Below are positions 17,054 to 24,921 of a stretch of DNA of 45,977 nucleotides, piece after piece (position 1 is the first letter of the stretch; the number at the start of each line of letters is the position of its first letter). This DNA is from Nocardiopsis endophytica. GTDB lineage: Bacteria > Actinomycetota > Actinomycetes > Streptosporangiales > Streptosporangiaceae. Location: assembly GCF_027706725.1 (NCBI RefSeq), contig NZ_JAQFWQ010000052.1, positions 1 through 45,977 on the forward strand, given 5' to 3'. The notes below the pieces were generated by a model. It was not told where the DNA came from and searched no databases. It worked only from the letters and a program-made list of their open reading frames with translations. Both the position numbers and the translations under genes were made by a program.

Positions 17054-17674
17054 TTACAGGCTCGCTCCGGGCTTGAGGGCGCGGGCGACGCGGACGACGC
17101 GCTCGGCCTGCACCTGGGCGGCCTTGCGGGAGGTGTCGTCGACCGGGTTGTTGCCCTGGGCGTCCACGTGGGAGGTGCCGTAGGGGTTGCCGTCGACGAA
17201 CTTGGAGCCGTCGGTGTAGCCGGGCGGAACGATGATGCCGCCGAAGTGGTAGAAGGTGTTCGACAGCGCCAGCAGGGTGCTCTCCTGGCCGCCGTGCTGC
17301 GTGGCCGACGAGGCGAAGCCGCTGTAGACCTTGTCCGCGAGCTGCCCCTGCGCCCACTGCGGGCCCAGCGTGTCGATGAACTGCTTGAGCTGCGAGGCGA
17401 TGTTGCCGTAGCGGGTCGGCGACCCGAAGATCACCGCGTCGGCCCAGACGACGTCATCGGCGGTCGCCTCGGCGATGTCCTTGGTCGCCTCGACGTTGGC
17501 CGCCCAGGCCTCGTTGCTGTCGATGGCGGCCTGCGGCGCCAGCTCGGCGGCCTTGCGCAGCCGGACCTCGGCGCCGGCCTTCTCCGCCGCCTCGGCGATC
17601 TCCTTGGCCAGCGCGCTGATGGTGCCGGTCGAGGAGTAGTAGATGACGCTCAGCTTCACGTCGCTCATGGTCAT
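17054..17674 (-). CDS. wrbA: NAD(P)H:quinone oxidoreductase, WrbA family
   Basis: The protein has 206 aa, matching WrbA length. It opens with the flavodoxin P-loop (VIYYSSTGTISALA, 10-23) that holds FMN phosphate, and has SPTRYGNIASQLKQF near 84-98 plus the WrbA-specific TQHGGQESTLLALSNTFYHFG, which shapes the active site. The enzyme reduces quinones by two electrons in the cytoplasm and so avoids semiquinone radicals. Starts at 17674 and 17668 (two codons apart) are both possible. It is a single gene with its own terminator at 16958-16983, and a promoter region with repeated CTTGC/GCAAG elements. Confidence 0.92.
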   Translation of the reverse strand: MTMSDVKLSVIYYSSTGTISALAKEIAEAAEKAGAEVRLRKAAELAPQAAIDSNEAWAANVEATKDIAEATADDVVWADAVIFGSPTRYGNIASQLKQFIDTLGPQWAQGQLADKVYSGFASSATQHGGQESTLLALSNTFYHFGGIIVPPGYTDGSKFVDGNPYGTSHVDAQGNNPVDDTSRKAAQVQAERVVRVARALKPGASL

Positions 17675-17760
17675 GCCCCCACGGATTCGGGTCGCTTGCC
17701 GTATGACTGCTTGCTAGAAAGAGTATGCAAGTACATTTATTCCCTGGCAAGAGGTAGACC
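17675..17760 (-). promoter_or_regulatory. wrbA promoter region with CTTGC/GCAAG repeats
   Basis: An A+T-rich island contains CTTGC at 17710-17714 and GCAAG at 17727-17731 in inverted order, with further copies of CTTGC at about 17697 and GCAAG at about 17747. A possible leftward promoter is TTGCAT (17725-17730) and TCATAC (17701-17706) with 18-bp spacing. Such paired motifs around oxidoreductase promoters are often HxlR/MarR-type operators; no such regulator gene is next door. Confidence 0.35.
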
Positions 17761-17917
17761 GGGGGCTGTGATTGGCCGCACACCGTGGCCACGGGTGCCC
17801 TGGGGGCCAGGGGGACCCGGGAGGCCGGTGCGCCGGGGCCCCGCCCGGGGGCCCAGAGGTGCGCGAAGGGCGGAGAGGGGAGGGACAGGCGGTGACGCCC
17901 GGGGTACCCTTTGCGCC

Positions 17918-18511
17918 GTGTACACGGTGCTGAAGCGAGGATGGAGGGCGCGCCCCGGGTGGGTGCTCGCCCTGGCCATCGTTCTCGCACTGCACTACGT
18001 GTGCATCGTCTGCATGGCCGCGGCCGCGTCCGCCGAGGCCCACCAGGTGCGCACCGACGCCCTCGCGGGGAAGGCGATCGTCGCCGAGGCCGCCGCGGAG
18101 CCGGCGGCCGACGCAGCGGCGTCCGCCGGAGCCTCGGAGGCCGCGGAGGTCCCCCCGGAGGAGCTGATCAAGGCGGGCGTCCTCCCGGTCCTCGCGGACG
18201 GGGACGGCGGGGTCGGCGGCGCCTCCGCCCTGGCCCCCGACAGCGCGCACGACTACGAGTGCGACGCCCCCATCATCAACACGTCCGCCTTCTTCGGCGC
18301 GGACACCGACGACTCCGGGGTCAAGTCGCCGGCCGACCACCGGACGGCGTCGACGGCCCTGCTGGTGATGCTGCTGCTCAGCGTCGCCCTCGCGGTCGCC
18401 CTGCGCCTGCCCCCGCTGTGGCGTGGGCCGGTGCGCACCGCCGTGGCCCCGGCGGTCTGGCGCCCGAGCGGCATCCGGCTGCTCACCACCCTGTGCATCC
18501 AGCGGGTTTAG
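17918..18511 (+). CDS. Unknown membrane protein
   Basis: The protein has 197 aa from GTG 17918; the ribosome site is weak. A basic start (VLKRGWRARPGW) precedes a helix at about 13-35 with two Cys (YVCIVCM). An Ala/Glu-rich extracytoplasmic part (about 38-145) follows, with one Cys in DYECDAPIINTSAFF. A second helix lies at about 148-168, then a basic C-terminus. I do not recognise the family. It precedes the DsbA/VKOR pair, and its external Cys could be a substrate, but that is only a guess from position. Confidence 0.55.
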   Translation: MYTVLKRGWRARPGWVLALAIVLALHYVCIVCMAAAASAEAHQVRTDALAGKAIVAEAAAEPAADAAASAGASEAAEVPPEELIKAGVLPVLADGDGGVGGASALAPDSAHDYECDAPIINTSAFFGADTDDSGVKSPADHRTASTALLVMLLLSVALAVALRLPPLWRGPVRTAVAPAVWRPSGIRLLTTLCIQRV

Positions 18512-18622
18512 AGCCCCGCGCGCCGTCTCATCCCCCGGCGGCGCGCCTTCACCGGACCCCCCGACCTTTCCCGGCGTCCGCCCCCACCAGGGGCCGCGCC
18601 CCGAAACGATCCTGGTGAGGAC

Positions 18623-19318
18623 ATGTCTAGAAATCTCAGCATCACCTTCGGCCTCCTGCTCGTCCTGGCGCTCGCGTTCGGCGTCTTCGCCATCGTGCGC
18701 TCGGTGAACGGCTCAGGCCCGGCCGAGGCCGAGCGGGTCTCGGCAGAGACGCTCGTCAACGACGACAGCCACTACCTCGACGAGGTGGAGGGCGCCGACG
18801 TCACCGTCGTGGAGTTCCTCGACTTCGAGTGCCCGGCGTGCGGGCAGATGTACCCCGTGATGGAGGACGTGCGGGAGAAGTACGAGGGCGACGTCAACTT
18901 CGTGGTGCGGTACTTCCCGCTGCCCGGCCACGTGAACGCCGAGGCGTCCGCCGCCGCGGCCGAGGCCGCCGCCCGGCAGGACTCGTTCGAGGAGATGTAC
19001 CAGAAGCTCTTCGAGACCCAGGAGGAGTGGAGCGGCGCCTCCGAGCCGACTCCGGAGGTGTTCGTGGACTACGCCGAGGAGATCGGCCTGGACCGCGACC
19101 AGTTCGTGGAGGACATGAACGACCCGGCGATCCTGGAGCGGATCAACGCCGACCTCCCGGACGGCCAGGAGGCGGGCGTGCAGGGCACCCCGACCATCTT
19201 CGTGAACGGCCGGCTGATGTCGTCCATGCCGTCGGAGAAGCAGCTCAGCAGCGTCATCGACGAGGAGCTGGAGGCCGCGCAGGAGAAGGCGGCCGAGGAA
19301 GGCGAGGGCGAGCAGTGA
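18623..19318 (+). CDS. Membrane-anchored DsbA-like disulfide oxidoreductase
   Basis: The protein has 231 aa from ATG 18623. A signal-anchor (7-27) places a thioredoxin-fold domain outside the membrane. The active site CPAC is at 70-73 in FLDFECPACGQMYPVMEDV, and the cis-Pro loop is GVQGTPTIFVNG near the end, as in the DSBA_2/thioredoxin_4 group. A Glu-rich tail (about 215-231) follows. It should form disulfides in secreted proteins. Its stop overlaps the start of the VKOR gene (GTGA), and the two would work as a pair: VKOR re-oxidises this protein. Confidence 0.88.
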   Translation: MSRNLSITFGLLLVLALAFGVFAIVRSVNGSGPAEAERVSAETLVNDDSHYLDEVEGADVTVVEFLDFECPACGQMYPVMEDVREKYEGDVNFVVRYFPLPGHVNAEASAAAAEAAARQDSFEEMYQKLFETQEEWSGASEPTPEVFVDYAEEIGLDRDQFVEDMNDPAILERINADLPDGQEAGVQGTPTIFVNGRLMSSMPSEKQLSSVIDEELEAAQEKAAEEGEGEQ

Positions 19319-19980
19319 GCGCACAGAAGGCCGCCGCCGGGTCGGCGGCCCCGTCCCCCGCGCCCTCCCCTGAGCCCCCGGGCGCCGAGGTCCCGATCAT
19401 GGGCAGGGCGCTGCCGTGGATCCTGGCGGTCGGCGGCGGGATCGGGCTGCTGGCGGCGTTCGCGCTGGCGGTCGAGAAGGTCAACTCGCTGGCGAACCCG
19501 GACTACGTGCCCACGTGCAGCGTGAACCCGGTGATCAGCTGCGGCACGGTGATGGACACCCCGACGGCGGAGGTGTTCGGGTTCCCGAACCCGCTGCTGG
19601 GCATCGCGTGCTTCGCCATCGTGACGGCGATCGGCATGGCGATGCTGTCCGGGGCGTCGTTCCGGCCGTGGTTCTGGTGGGGGTTGCAGGGCGGCGTGAT
19701 CTTCGGGATCGGGTTCGTGCACTTCCTGATCTTCCAGAGCCTGTACAAGATCAGCGCGCTGTGCCCGTACTGCATGGTGGTGTGGGCGGTGATGATCCCG
19801 ATCTTCAGCTATGTGACGCTGGACAACGTGCGGACGGGCCGGATCCCGCTCCCGGCGGGCGCGAGGTCGGCGGCCGGGGTGCTGATCCGGAACCACACGG
19901 TGGTGGTGACGGTGTGGTACCTGCTGATCATCGCCGCCATCGCCCAGGCCTTCTGGTCCTTCTGGACCGGGCAGATCTAG
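19315..19980 (+). CDS. Vitamin K epoxide reductase (VKOR) homologue, DsbB substitute
   Basis: The protein has 221 aa from GTG 19315, overlapping the DsbA-like stop. A disordered Ala/Pro/Ser N-terminus (1-30) precedes about five membrane helices. The catalytic residues of the family are visible: the loop pair Cys68 and Cys76 in TCSVNPVISC, and the CPYC motif at 150-153. Bacterial VKOR passes electrons from DsbA to quinone, taking the place of DsbB in actinobacteria. The tight overlap with the DsbA-like gene supports a dedicated pair. A terminator follows 23 bases later. Confidence 0.9.
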   Translation: MSAQKAAAGSAAPSPAPSPEPPGAEVPIMGRALPWILAVGGGIGLLAAFALAVEKVNSLANPDYVPTCSVNPVISCGTVMDTPTAEVFGFPNPLLGIACFAIVTAIGMAMLSGASFRPWFWWGLQGGVIFGIGFVHFLIFQSLYKISALCPYCMVVWAVMIPIFSYVTLDNVRTGRIPLPAGARSAAGVLIRNHTVVVTVWYLLIIAAIAQAFWSFWTGQI

Positions 19981-20002
19981 GGCCGACCGACTGACGACAG
20001 AG

Positions 20003-20039
20003 ACGGCCCCGACCACGCGCACCGCGCGGTCGGGGCCGT
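20003..20039. terminator. Bidirectional terminator between VKOR and the DUF397 gene
   Basis: Perfect 12-bp arms ACGGCCCCGACC (20003-20014) and GGTCGGGGCCGT (20028-20039) have a 13-base loop. They lie between two convergent stops (19980 and 20054), so one hairpin can end both transcripts. Confidence 0.8.
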
Positions 20040-20053
20040 GCTGCGTCCGGGGA

Positions 20054-20239
20054 TCAGAGCCGTTCGGCGACGGCGCCGGCGAGGAAGGCCGACCACTCGG
20101 GGCCGGAGAAGGTGAGATGCCCGGCGTCGGGGTACTTGGAGTCCCGGACAGCGGCACCGACGGGGAGGTCGGCCACTTCGACGCAGTCCTGCCCTGCTCC
20201 GCCGCTGTACGACGATTTACGCCAGACCAGGTATTCCAT
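20054..20239 (-). CDS. DUF397 protein
   Basis: The protein has 61 aa from ATG 20239; an AGAGAGAA site lies 8 bases upstream, and GTG 20245, which overlaps the previous stop, is an alternative. The whole protein is a DUF397 domain: WRKSSYSGGAGQDCVEVAD, then VRDSKYPDAGHLTFSGPEW. These small proteins are almost always encoded next to XRE/DUF5753 regulators in actinomycetes, as here, and probably bind them like an antitoxin or anti-regulator. The exact function is not established. Confidence 0.9.
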   Translation of the reverse strand: MEYLVWRKSSYSGGAGQDCVEVADLPVGAAVRDSKYPDAGHLTFSGPEWSAFLAGAVAERL

Positions 20240-20241
20240 GA

Positions 20242-21114
20242 TCACTGTTCTCTCTCTAGAGACGCCAAGAGGTCACGCAGGAAGTCACGGCTCTGCGCAG
20301 GGGTGAGCGCGGCGTTCACTACCTCGTACCACATGGCGTTGTACCGCTGGATCTCGGCTTCATCCTCCACGAACAGGGTATCCGTGGGCGTCTCGGAGAA
20401 GCCGATCGATGGATCCAGCGGATCGGGGAAGTCCATGATCACGAAGCTTCCGAGCGTGGCCGCGTGGAGACCGGCGGCGAACGGGAGCACATAGAGCTGA
20501 ATGTTGGACCGAGTGGCCATGTGATCAAGGTGCGTGACCTGCTCCCGCATGATGGCGGGATCGGAGGGCTGTCGTCGGAGTGCGGCTTCGTCGACGACCG
20601 CCGAGTAGTCCGGCGGATAGAACCGCGTGAGGATCTGCTGCCGCTCCATGCGGGCGTCCACGCGTCGCCTGATCTCGTCGTCTGCGAACGCGCCGGTTCC
20701 GCGGACAAGGGCATCGGCGTACTCCGGAATCTGGAGTAGCCCTGGGACGACCTGGCACGTGAAGGTCCGGATGGCTGCGGCCTCGGCCTCGAAGTCGGGC
20801 AGCGCACGGGTGCCGAAGACGTCGCGGTACCTGCTCCACCACCCCCGTTCTCCCGCGTCTCGGGCGAGGCCGTGCATGGCCTCGCGGGTACCGGTCTCGG
20901 TCACCTCATAGAGGTCGAGCAGGGCATCGAGGTCCGCCGTCTTCACCGTCTTCAGGTCGCTCGTCTCGATCCGGCCGAGCCGGCTGCGGGCGATGCCCGA
21001 CTTCTTGGCGGCCTCTTCCAGCGTGTAGCCGCTCGCGTCGCGCAGGCGCCGCAGCTCCGAGGAGAGGCGGCGCCGTTGCACGGTCGGGCTATGGGTTCGG
21101 GGAGTCCGAGACAT
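20242..21114 (-). CDS. XRE-family regulator with DUF5753
   Basis: The protein has 290 aa. A helix-turn-helix at about 13-70 (LRRLRDASGYTLEEAAKKSGIARSRLGRIE) is followed by the DUF5753 ligand or partner domain (about 95-280), with TFTCQVVPGLLQIPEYADALV and LPFAAGLHAATLGSFVIMDF. This matches the usual length and layout. It forms a pair with the DUF397 gene downstream. An imperfect 11-bp inverted repeat 31 bases upstream of the start is a good candidate for autoregulation. Confidence 0.93.
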   Translation of the reverse strand: MSRTPRTHSPTVQRRRLSSELRRLRDASGYTLEEAAKKSGIARSRLGRIETSDLKTVKTADLDALLDLYEVTETGTREAMHGLARDAGERGWWSRYRDVFGTRALPDFEAEAAAIRTFTCQVVPGLLQIPEYADALVRGTGAFADDEIRRRVDARMERQQILTRFYPPDYSAVVDEAALRRQPSDPAIMREQVTHLDHMATRSNIQLYVLPFAAGLHAATLGSFVIMDFPDPLDPSIGFSETPTDTLFVEDEAEIQRYNAMWYEVVNAALTPAQSRDFLRDLLASLEREQ

Positions 21115-21144
21115 GGCAGCAGTGTAGATCTAGGTACTCATTTT

Positions 21145-21176
21145 TTGGGATTCCTATTGACGCTCAGGATTCCCAA
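21145..21176. promoter_or_regulatory. Probable operator of the XRE/DUF5753 gene
   Basis: Arms TTGGGATTCCT (21145-21155) and AGGATTCCCAA (21166-21176) are inverted with a single mismatch and a 10-base spacer. The site is in an A+T-rich patch just upstream of the regulator's ATG at 21114, where a repressor would block the promoter. Confidence 0.5.
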
Positions 21177-21353
21177 GACATCATGGATGTAGCTGCGAAG
21201 CTCTGATGACAGTCAGTAGCGATTGGGCATCCTGATGAAGCGACCATACATACGGGGTACCGCCGTGCGGAGCGGAATCCCGCAACCTCCGACCGGGGTC
21301 CTCCCCTCGCCGGTCCGCCTCGGACGGCTCCGGCCTCCGCCCGAGGGGGAACG

Positions 21354-21656
21354 GTGCTGATCGACCGCCACCCCTGCCCGTCGTTGCGCGACGACTACTC
21401 CGGGCGCGGGTGGCTCTTCTTCCGAAGCGGACGGGGTGCCGAGATCCCCGTCATCAACGCCGTCTTCTGCGCCCCGCTCCCGACGCGCTGCGCGATCGCC
21501 ATCAACGTCACCGAGTACTTCTGCGCTCCGCTCCACGAGGTACGCCCCGAGGTCGAGAGCCGCGCCTGGGCCATCGAGAAGCACGCCCGCACCTGCACCC
21601 GCTGCGCCAACGTCCTCGCCGCCGCCATCGAGCACGCCAGACTCGCCGCGCGCTGA
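21354..21656 (+). CDS. Small Cys-containing unknown protein
   Basis: The protein has 100 aa from GTG 21354, with GAGGGGGAAC upstream. Six Cys are spread as HPCPS, VFCAPLP, TRCAI, YFCAPL and CTRC; the last CxxC near residue 80 and the evenly spaced CAP motifs suggest metal binding. It lacks a signal peptide. I do not recognise the family. It lies between the XRE/DUF397 pair and a 159-aa gene read in the same direction, about 105 bases ahead of the latter. Confidence 0.5.
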   Translation: MLIDRHPCPSLRDDYSGRGWLFFRSGRGAEIPVINAVFCAPLPTRCAIAINVTEYFCAPLHEVRPEVESRAWAIEKHARTCTRCANVLAAAIEHARLAAR

Positions 21657-21761
21657 ACCACCACCGATGCGCACGGCTCCCCCGGCGGGCGCCGCACCGG
21701 GAGGGGGCGGCGCCCGCCCTCGACTTCCTCCGCTTCCGCACTCCCACACGAGGTGAGACCC

Positions 21762-22241
21762 ATGGCGACCATCGCCGCCTCCGCCCCTGCCCCTGCCCCC
21801 GTCCGCGACGACGAGCAGAACGCCGAACTCGCCCGCCTGATCCGGCGCCTCGCCGCAGTGCGCCCCGAGATCGTCAACTCCGTCCCCGGGACGCCCAGCA
21901 CGACCGCCGTCCCGGCGCCTCGCCGCCCGGCGCCCGAACCCCCACCGCTCTTCCCGCCCCACCTCACCGCCGAGGACTTCCCGCGTCCCAAGGAGGAGCG
22001 CGACCGCATCGCCCACCTGCGCGCCATCTGCCTCGGCCGCATGCGCCCGGGCGACCACTGGCCCGCCCACGCCGACGACCGCTTCCGCGTCAAGATGCGC
22101 CGCCCGCTTCTCCGCCACCGCATCGGCGACGCCCTCCACCGCGCGGCCCGCCCGGCACGCATGGTCCTCAGCGCCGCGAACGCCGCGGCCGGTGCGTCCC
22201 TCCTCTACTGGGCAGGCGCCACCGGGATCCTTCCCCTCTGA
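21762..22241 (+). CDS. Unknown small protein with C-terminal hydrophobic segment
   Basis: The protein has 159 aa from ATG 21762, with GAGGTGAGA upstream. The N-terminal half is Ala/Pro-rich. Residues about 75-125 are basic and structured (FPRPKEERDRIAHLRAICLG, WPAHADDRFRVKMRRPL). A moderately hydrophobic C-terminal segment (VLSAANAAAGASLLYWAGATGIL) could be one membrane helix. It is probably transcribed with the 100-aa gene before it. I recognise no family. Confidence 0.5.
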   Translation: MATIAASAPAPAPVRDDEQNAELARLIRRLAAVRPEIVNSVPGTPSTTAVPAPRRPAPEPPPLFPPHLTAEDFPRPKEERDRIAHLRAICLGRMRPGDHWPAHADDRFRVKMRRPLLRHRIGDALHRAARPARMVLSAANAAAGASLLYWAGATGILPL

Positions 22242-22250
22242 CCCCGACGA

Positions 22251-23210
22251 TCAGAAGCCAGTGGCGATCCACAGGCCGAGGGCGAGGGACGCCGTCCCGA
22301 AGAGGGCGCCGATCCACACCACGGGACGTTCCGTCAGGTCCGGCAGTACGAACCGGGAGGGATGGGCAGGGTGGTAGTGCACGGCGAGGGACTGCCCCTT
22401 CTGCACGGGGCGGTAGGTGTCGGAGGGGTACCGGCGGTGCACCACCCGCCCGTCCGGCGCCGCGAACCGGACGACAATGGTGGCGACGTTCTTGGGGTCG
22501 GCGATCCCGACCGTCCGCCACCACACCGTGGTGACCTTCCCCTGCGTGCGCCCGCGCCACCGAGCGGAGCGCGCCATCGGGTGAAGCCCCAGCCACAGGT
22601 AGTAGACCCCCAACGCCATGACCACCATCCCGCCGTACCGGGCGAGGGGCTCCCCGACTCCCGGCAGCGGGAGCACCGGCTCCAGCACATCCACGGCGAA
22701 CAGCGCGACGGTGACGGCGAGGCCGACCGTCCGCCCGAGGAGGGGAGGACCCGCGGCGTGCCGGGCGACCGGGCGGGAGCCGCCCCCGGTGACCACCGCC
22801 TCCGGCAGGAACCGAGGCGGGTCGCCAGGGGCCAGGCGGCCTTCCAGCCGGTCGCCGCTCCGCAGGAGGTAGCCGTCCATCCCGGAGGTGTCCTCGACGG
22901 TGACGGCCGGTCCGTCGGCCGGGGTGACCTTGAGGGTGACGGCGTGCCCGTCGGCGTCGTTGACCTCCCGGCTCAGCGGGTGCACCCGGGTGACGACGGC
23001 CCGCGCCGGCGCGCTGTTCCGGAGGAAGCGGCGGTGCCGCCGGCGTTCCACCATCCGCGCGAGCACCAGGTACAGCGCGATGACCACCGCCGGGGCGGTG
23101 AGCACCAGCAGCAGGCCGTACCCGCCGGCGAACCAGGGCAGGGTCAACGCCGCCCCCAGCCCCGCCACCGCCGCCACGAGCACGGCAAGCACGACGACGT
23201 ATAGCACCAC
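22251..23210 (-). CDS. Polytopic membrane protein with DUF3592-like repeats
   Basis: The protein has 319 aa from GTG 23210. Four membrane helices appear as two pairs: about 2-23 and 30-50, then about 160-178 and 194-210, with a last one near 298-317. Each pair is followed by a beta-rich segment, and the second (about 220-290: TVWWRTVGI, IVVRFAAPDGRVVHRRYPSDTYRPVQKGQSLAVHYHPAHPSR) is split here only for reading; it has the DUF3592 pattern including YHPAHPSR. The function of this family is unknown. Convergent with the 159-aa gene (10 bases apart). The upstream region carries one copy of the 30-bp duplicated motif. Confidence 0.7.
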   Translation of the reverse strand: MVLYVVVLAVLVAAVAGLGAALTLPWFAGGYGLLLVLTAPAVVIALYLVLARMVERRRHRRFLRNSAPARAVVTRVHPLSREVNDADGHAVTLKVTPADGPAVTVEDTSGMDGYLLRSGDRLEGRLAPGDPPRFLPEAVVTGGGSRPVARHAAGPPLLGRTVGLAVTVALFAVDVLEPVLPLPGVGEPLARYGGMVVMALGVYYLWLGLHPMARSARWRGRTQGKVTTVWWRTVGIADPKNVATIVVRFAAPDGRVVHRRYPSDTYRPVQKGQSLAVHYHPAHPSRFVLPDLTERPVVWIGALFGTASLALGLWIATGF

Positions 23211-23339
23211 GGAACTCTAACCGGTCGGGCTGTGGGCGGTTCCGGCCGGTCAGACGGCGCAGCACGACCACCGCAGTGCCGACCGGACCCGTTGGACCCC
23301 GCCGGAGGCGCCGCAGCCGACGACACCGCTCCCCGCCAA

Positions 23340-23369
23340 GGGACCGAAGGCCGGTCCAAGACCCCTTAG
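23340..23369. repeat. Copy 1 of a 30-bp duplicated motif
   Basis: The motif starts GGGACCGAAGGCCGG and ends CCCCTTAG, and matches 28 of 30 bases with 27198-27227. It contains the inverted pair GGACC/GGTCC. It lies 130 bases upstream of the DUF3592-like gene, and reads in the opposite direction to it. Confidence 0.7.
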
Positions 23370-23438
23370 GGTCGGGATCCTCCCTCATTGATCACGATGC
23401 AGAGAAGCGTCGGGCGGGGGCCTCCCGTAAACGACGAA

Positions 23439-23459
23439 GGCCCCGCATACAGCGGGGCC
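23439..23459. terminator. Hairpin downstream of the 51-aa gene
   Basis: Arms GGCCCCGC (23439-23446) and GCGGGGCC (23452-23459) with a 5-base loop, followed by CTCTTC. It lies 30 bases beyond the stop of the leftward 51-aa gene (23489), so it most likely ends that operon. Confidence 0.65.
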
Positions 23460-23488
23460 CTCTTCAGCCGGCGTCCAGAGTTCCCGGC

Positions 23489-23644
23489 TTAGTTCATCGG
23501 CTTGCCGACTCCCGAACAGGTGCTCCGCCCACCTGGGGCCTGGTGCATGGGGGTGGGCTGACCCGGATCCCCGCTGGCGTAACTCCCGCAGTCCGGGCAG
23601 CTTCCTTCGACGACACCCATTCGGCGGATTCGTCCCCGCTTCAC
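23489..23644 (-). CDS. 51-aa zinc-ribbon-like protein
   Basis: This short frame starts at GTG 23644 with AGGGAGC upstream, 12 bases after the stop of the preceding gene. The protein begins MKRGRIRRMGVVEGSCPDCG and later has HQAPGGRSTCSGVGKPMN. The CPDC knuckle, a His and a further Cys match the small zinc-binding proteins often encoded by actinomycetes and their phages (CxxC...H...C-x-G-x-G). Operon position, ribosome site, a tidy metal-binding pattern and a terminator 30 bases after the stop all support a real gene. Its target is unknown. Confidence 0.6.
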   Translation of the reverse strand: MKRGRIRRMGVVEGSCPDCGSYASGDPGQPTPMHQAPGGRSTCSGVGKPMN

Positions 23645-23656
23645 GGCGGCTCCCTC

Positions 23657-24169
23657 TTAGACGGCCTCCAGGACCTTGAACGCGTTCCCCGCGCTCGGCT
23701 GGTCGCCCGAGCGGAGGGTGTGCACGAACAACAGGCTGATCGCCGCCTTGGAGTGGAAGAAAACCTTGACCCCGAACCTCTGGGGGTCCGAGTATGCCTT
23801 CGTCGTCCGCTCGGAGAACCGCTCCACGCCGCTGACCTCTCGTGACCCTGCGTTGGTGACGAGCGCAGCAAGGTAGCCCTCCACGTCGGCTGACCGGATC
23901 TGGCCGCCTCCGCCGATCGGGTGTGCGGCCACTGCGGCGGGCGGCTCACCCTCCACGATGGGCTCCTCGTCCAACTTGTCCGAGCCGTCTCCAGCCGACC
24001 CGCGCACTACCTGGAGGTAGACCTGCCCCCCGGAGGTCAACGACAGGACGATCCCGAAGGGCCGATCGGTGTAACCCGACTGCTCGAACGTCGCCGCCTG
24101 CGTGATGGCGGGGTCCCCGTCCTGGTTGATCAGGCCGAGGAGCCAGTCCTGGAAGCGGTGGGCGCGCAC
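23657..24169 (-). CDS. Unknown soluble protein
   Basis: The protein has 170 aa from GTG 24169, with AGGGGGA upstream. It is soluble and mixed alpha/beta, with FGIVLSLTSGGQVYLQVVRG (about 38-57) and a C-terminal AISLLFVHTLRSGDQPSAGN. There is a Gly/Pro/Glu-rich middle. I do not recognise the family. It is followed at 12 bases by the 51-aa zinc-ribbon gene, so the two are probably co-expressed. Confidence 0.6.
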   Translation of the reverse strand: MRAHRFQDWLLGLINQDGDPAITQAATFEQSGYTDRPFGIVLSLTSGGQVYLQVVRGSAGDGSDKLDEEPIVEGEPPAAVAAHPIGGGGQIRSADVEGYLAALVTNAGSREVSGVERFSERTTKAYSDPQRFGVKVFFHSKAAISLLFVHTLRSGDQPSAGNAFKVLEAV

Positions 24170-24330
24170 GGGGTCCCCCTGGTGTCGTCTCGGGTCGGTA
24201 ATGGTCAGGCTATCGCTGCTGTGCTGCCACGGTGCGCTGCTCTAGCAGCACGCTCAGGGGGACGTGAATGGCGGTGCTGAGGGGCGATTCTGGGCAGAAC
24301 GACATCGCTCATGCCAGCGTGTTTCCGCCG

Positions 24331-24813
24331 TCACCAATGCCCGACAAGCCCTCCCTCAGCACGGGTACGGTCCCAACTCCGACCCAGCCGACCGTGCCGC
24401 CGCGCCGTGGCCGCGCGCTGGGAATGCGGCGCCGAGACGGCGGCCACGGCGGTGATGAAGTCCCGTCGATCCACGTCGGTCCTCCCCAAAACAGCCAGGT
24501 CGCGGGCAGGGTCCCCAGTAGGCTCGGGGAGCACGCCGCCGTCGCATGAGCCTAGGTCCATCTCGGTGACGGTCACCAGTCGGCCGAGCTTCCGAGAGAG
24601 CGCCTCGGCGAGGTAGGCGGCGGTGACGGGCTTGGGGCGGGTTCCACGCACCCAGTGGGCTACAGCGGCGGAGTTGGTGCGCACCTCGGTGCCGTTCTCT
24701 GCGGCGACACGCCGCACATGCAAGGCCAGGGCCGCGTACGAGAGACCCGATTCGGCGATGGCGGCCGCGAGGCGGGGGTTGCCCTCAGCGTCCATACCCC
24801 CTTGCGTGCCCAT
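24331..24813 (-). pseudogene. Truncated XRE-type regulator, TPR part missing
   Basis: The remaining 160 codons start at ATG 24813 (or 24795) and encode an N-terminal regulator domain: LAAAIAESGLSYAALALHVR, then AVAHWVRGTRPKPVTAAYLAEALS. It goes on to VDRRDFITAVAAVSA, the start of the helical region that in full-length relatives (about 400-450 aa) leads to TPR repeats. After that the text becomes Arg-rich nonsense and stops; the other frames also stop within 30 codons. I read this as a frameshift followed by a deletion. A functional short form is possible. It diverges from the methyltransferase gene and shares its promoter region. Confidence 0.6.
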
Positions 24814-24921
24814 CGGTTAAGCGCGTTAAGCGCTTGAAAGGCGCCCGTCCGCTTGGCGGCGCGCCCCTGGCGGCGTTGACTCGGAGGAACTGAGAGCCGT
24901 CGTCGTGTGGAGGAGGACGCG
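24814..24921. promoter_or_regulatory. Divergent promoter region with direct repeats
   Basis: The gap between the truncated regulator gene and the methyltransferase gene starts with tandem TTAAGCGCG (24817-24825) and TTAAGCGCT (24826-24834). The second extends to the palindrome AAGCGCTT (24828-24835). This is a likely operator for the neighbouring XRE-type regulator. GGAGGAGG just before 24922 is the ribosome site of the methyltransferase gene. Confidence 0.45.

Noticed and set aside
23397-23492. Short rightward frame or small RNA after the 30-bp motif
   Set aside because: The -10 candidate is poor, and the frame overlaps a terminator hairpin and the stop of the 51-aa gene.
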